Source: JAIBCC01 sp963763855 (GTDB taxonomy: Bacteria > Acidobacteriota > Blastocatellia > Pyrinomonadales > Pyrinomonadaceae). Taken from it: 64,000 nt of DNA. A program made the translations under genes and the position numbers. The stretch spans positions 248,001 through 312,000 of the forward strand of contig CAVXPU010000002.1 in assembly GCA_963763855.1 (NCBI GenBank), read 5' to 3'. This document shows, piece after piece, positions 63,712-64,000 of the stretch (position 1 is the first letter of the stretch; each line of letters begins with the position of its first letter). Under the pieces are notes generated by a model. It was not told where the DNA came from. It was given only the letters and a program-made list of their open reading frames with translations, and did no database searches.

Positions 63712-64000
63712 CGAATTTATGCCGATTTTGTTCAAGTCTTATTTGCTCAAGCCCGACAACTTTATCTGGATGACGGCTTTGGTTTGAGCATTGCAAATCC
63801 AGTTTATGCGTTGGACGCGACCACCATTGACTTATGTGTCAACCTCTTTTGGTGGGCTCATTTCAGACGTGCTTAAGCTGCTGTTAAACTACACATATAC
63901 TTGATTTACGCGGTAATTTGCCATTCTTTATTCTTATTTCGACGGCAAAATGCACGATGTCAACATCTTGACGAACTCGTTTTTAAACCACTGTCAATCT
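63709..64000 (+). mobile_element. IS4-family transposase fragment
   Basis: The reading frame LRIYADFVQVLFAQARQLYL, then NPVYALDATTIDLCVNLFWW, is typical of IS4-family DDE transposases (the ALDxTTID segment holds the first catalytic Asp). The next parts, LDLRGNLPFFI and DGKMHDVNIL, follow in two further frames. The N-terminus is missing and at least two frameshifts are present, so it is inactive as written. The element continues past the right edge. No terminal inverted repeat can be seen. Confidence 0.8.

Overview
The window looks like chromosomal DNA of a low-GC member of the phylum Acidobacteriota, most likely class Blastocatellia (Pyrinomonadales-like). The pointers are two tandem secreted von Willebrand A proteins with the VTIPV-type N-terminal strand typical of acidobacterial VWFA-related proteins, TonB-dependent receptors with N-terminal carboxypeptidase-regulatory-like domains, a winged-helix/PD40 one-component regulator, and Gram-negative envelope genes (lpxK, waaA, TonB, OmpH-like). 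This assignment is inference from gene content. No rRNA or single-copy phylogenetic marker other than efp is present.

Layout. 1-0.42 kb: the 3' end of an unknown gene and tRNA-Phe. 0.5-7.0 kb, minus strand: a cobalamin uptake locus, with a B12 riboswitch, btuF, btuC and an ABC ATPase, then a TonB-dependent receptor and a secreted Tyr/Gly/Arg-rich protein. 7.2-12.2 kb: glgC, two VWA proteins and a serine hydrolase. 12.4-21.1 kb: ttcA, rlmN, an orphan DsbD-alpha-like protein, a cupin-like protein, a POT peptide transporter, a NicO-type metal transporter and nadB. 21.3-24.2 kb: tRNA-Leu, a TonB energy transducer, queA and an acetyltransferase. 24.3-28.6 kb, minus: a TerY-P-like triad (vWA, PP2C, kinase) plus a membrane TPR protein. 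29.3-40.4 kb: nadK, a second TonB receptor, DUF1003, a dicarboxylate/amino-acid symporter, Uma2, rhomboid, a WalJ-like MBL protein, a predicted pseudokinase and lpxK. 40.4-45.8 kb, minus: a type IV pilus minor-pilin cluster. 46.1-57.4 kb, minus: waaA, efp, two TPR paralogs, a secreted PEP-synthase-like protein, carbonic anhydrase, a glycosyltransferase, DUF4349, DUF4126, GYF and PqqD proteins. 57.5-62.3 kb: the winged-helix/PD40 regulator, then (minus) an NtrC-type response regulator and a DUF3179 gene. 62.3-64 kb: decayed OmpH-like copies and an IS4-family transposase fragment.

The most exciting candidate is the DUF3179 gene at 59707-60927. An in-frame UGA sits exactly where the family has the first Cys of its C-x-x-C motif. 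A hairpin with a GGUCU apical loop follows directly, like the loop of the E. coli fdhF SECIS. This suggests a UxxC selenoprotein.

A second theme is dispersed small repeats. These are an iterated AATCCAAAATC-like family that runs in frame through several genes and forms a whole arm of the B12 riboswitch, a palindromic GCGAGCGGTAGCGAG element in two copies, and a GTAACGC-bounded element in two copies.

A caution applies to the whole window. At least seven otherwise intact genes are each broken or fused by one apparent extra base, usually in a homopolymer, so either the sequence carries insertion errors or many genes are recently damaged. Indel density rises sharply in the last 1.7 kb.
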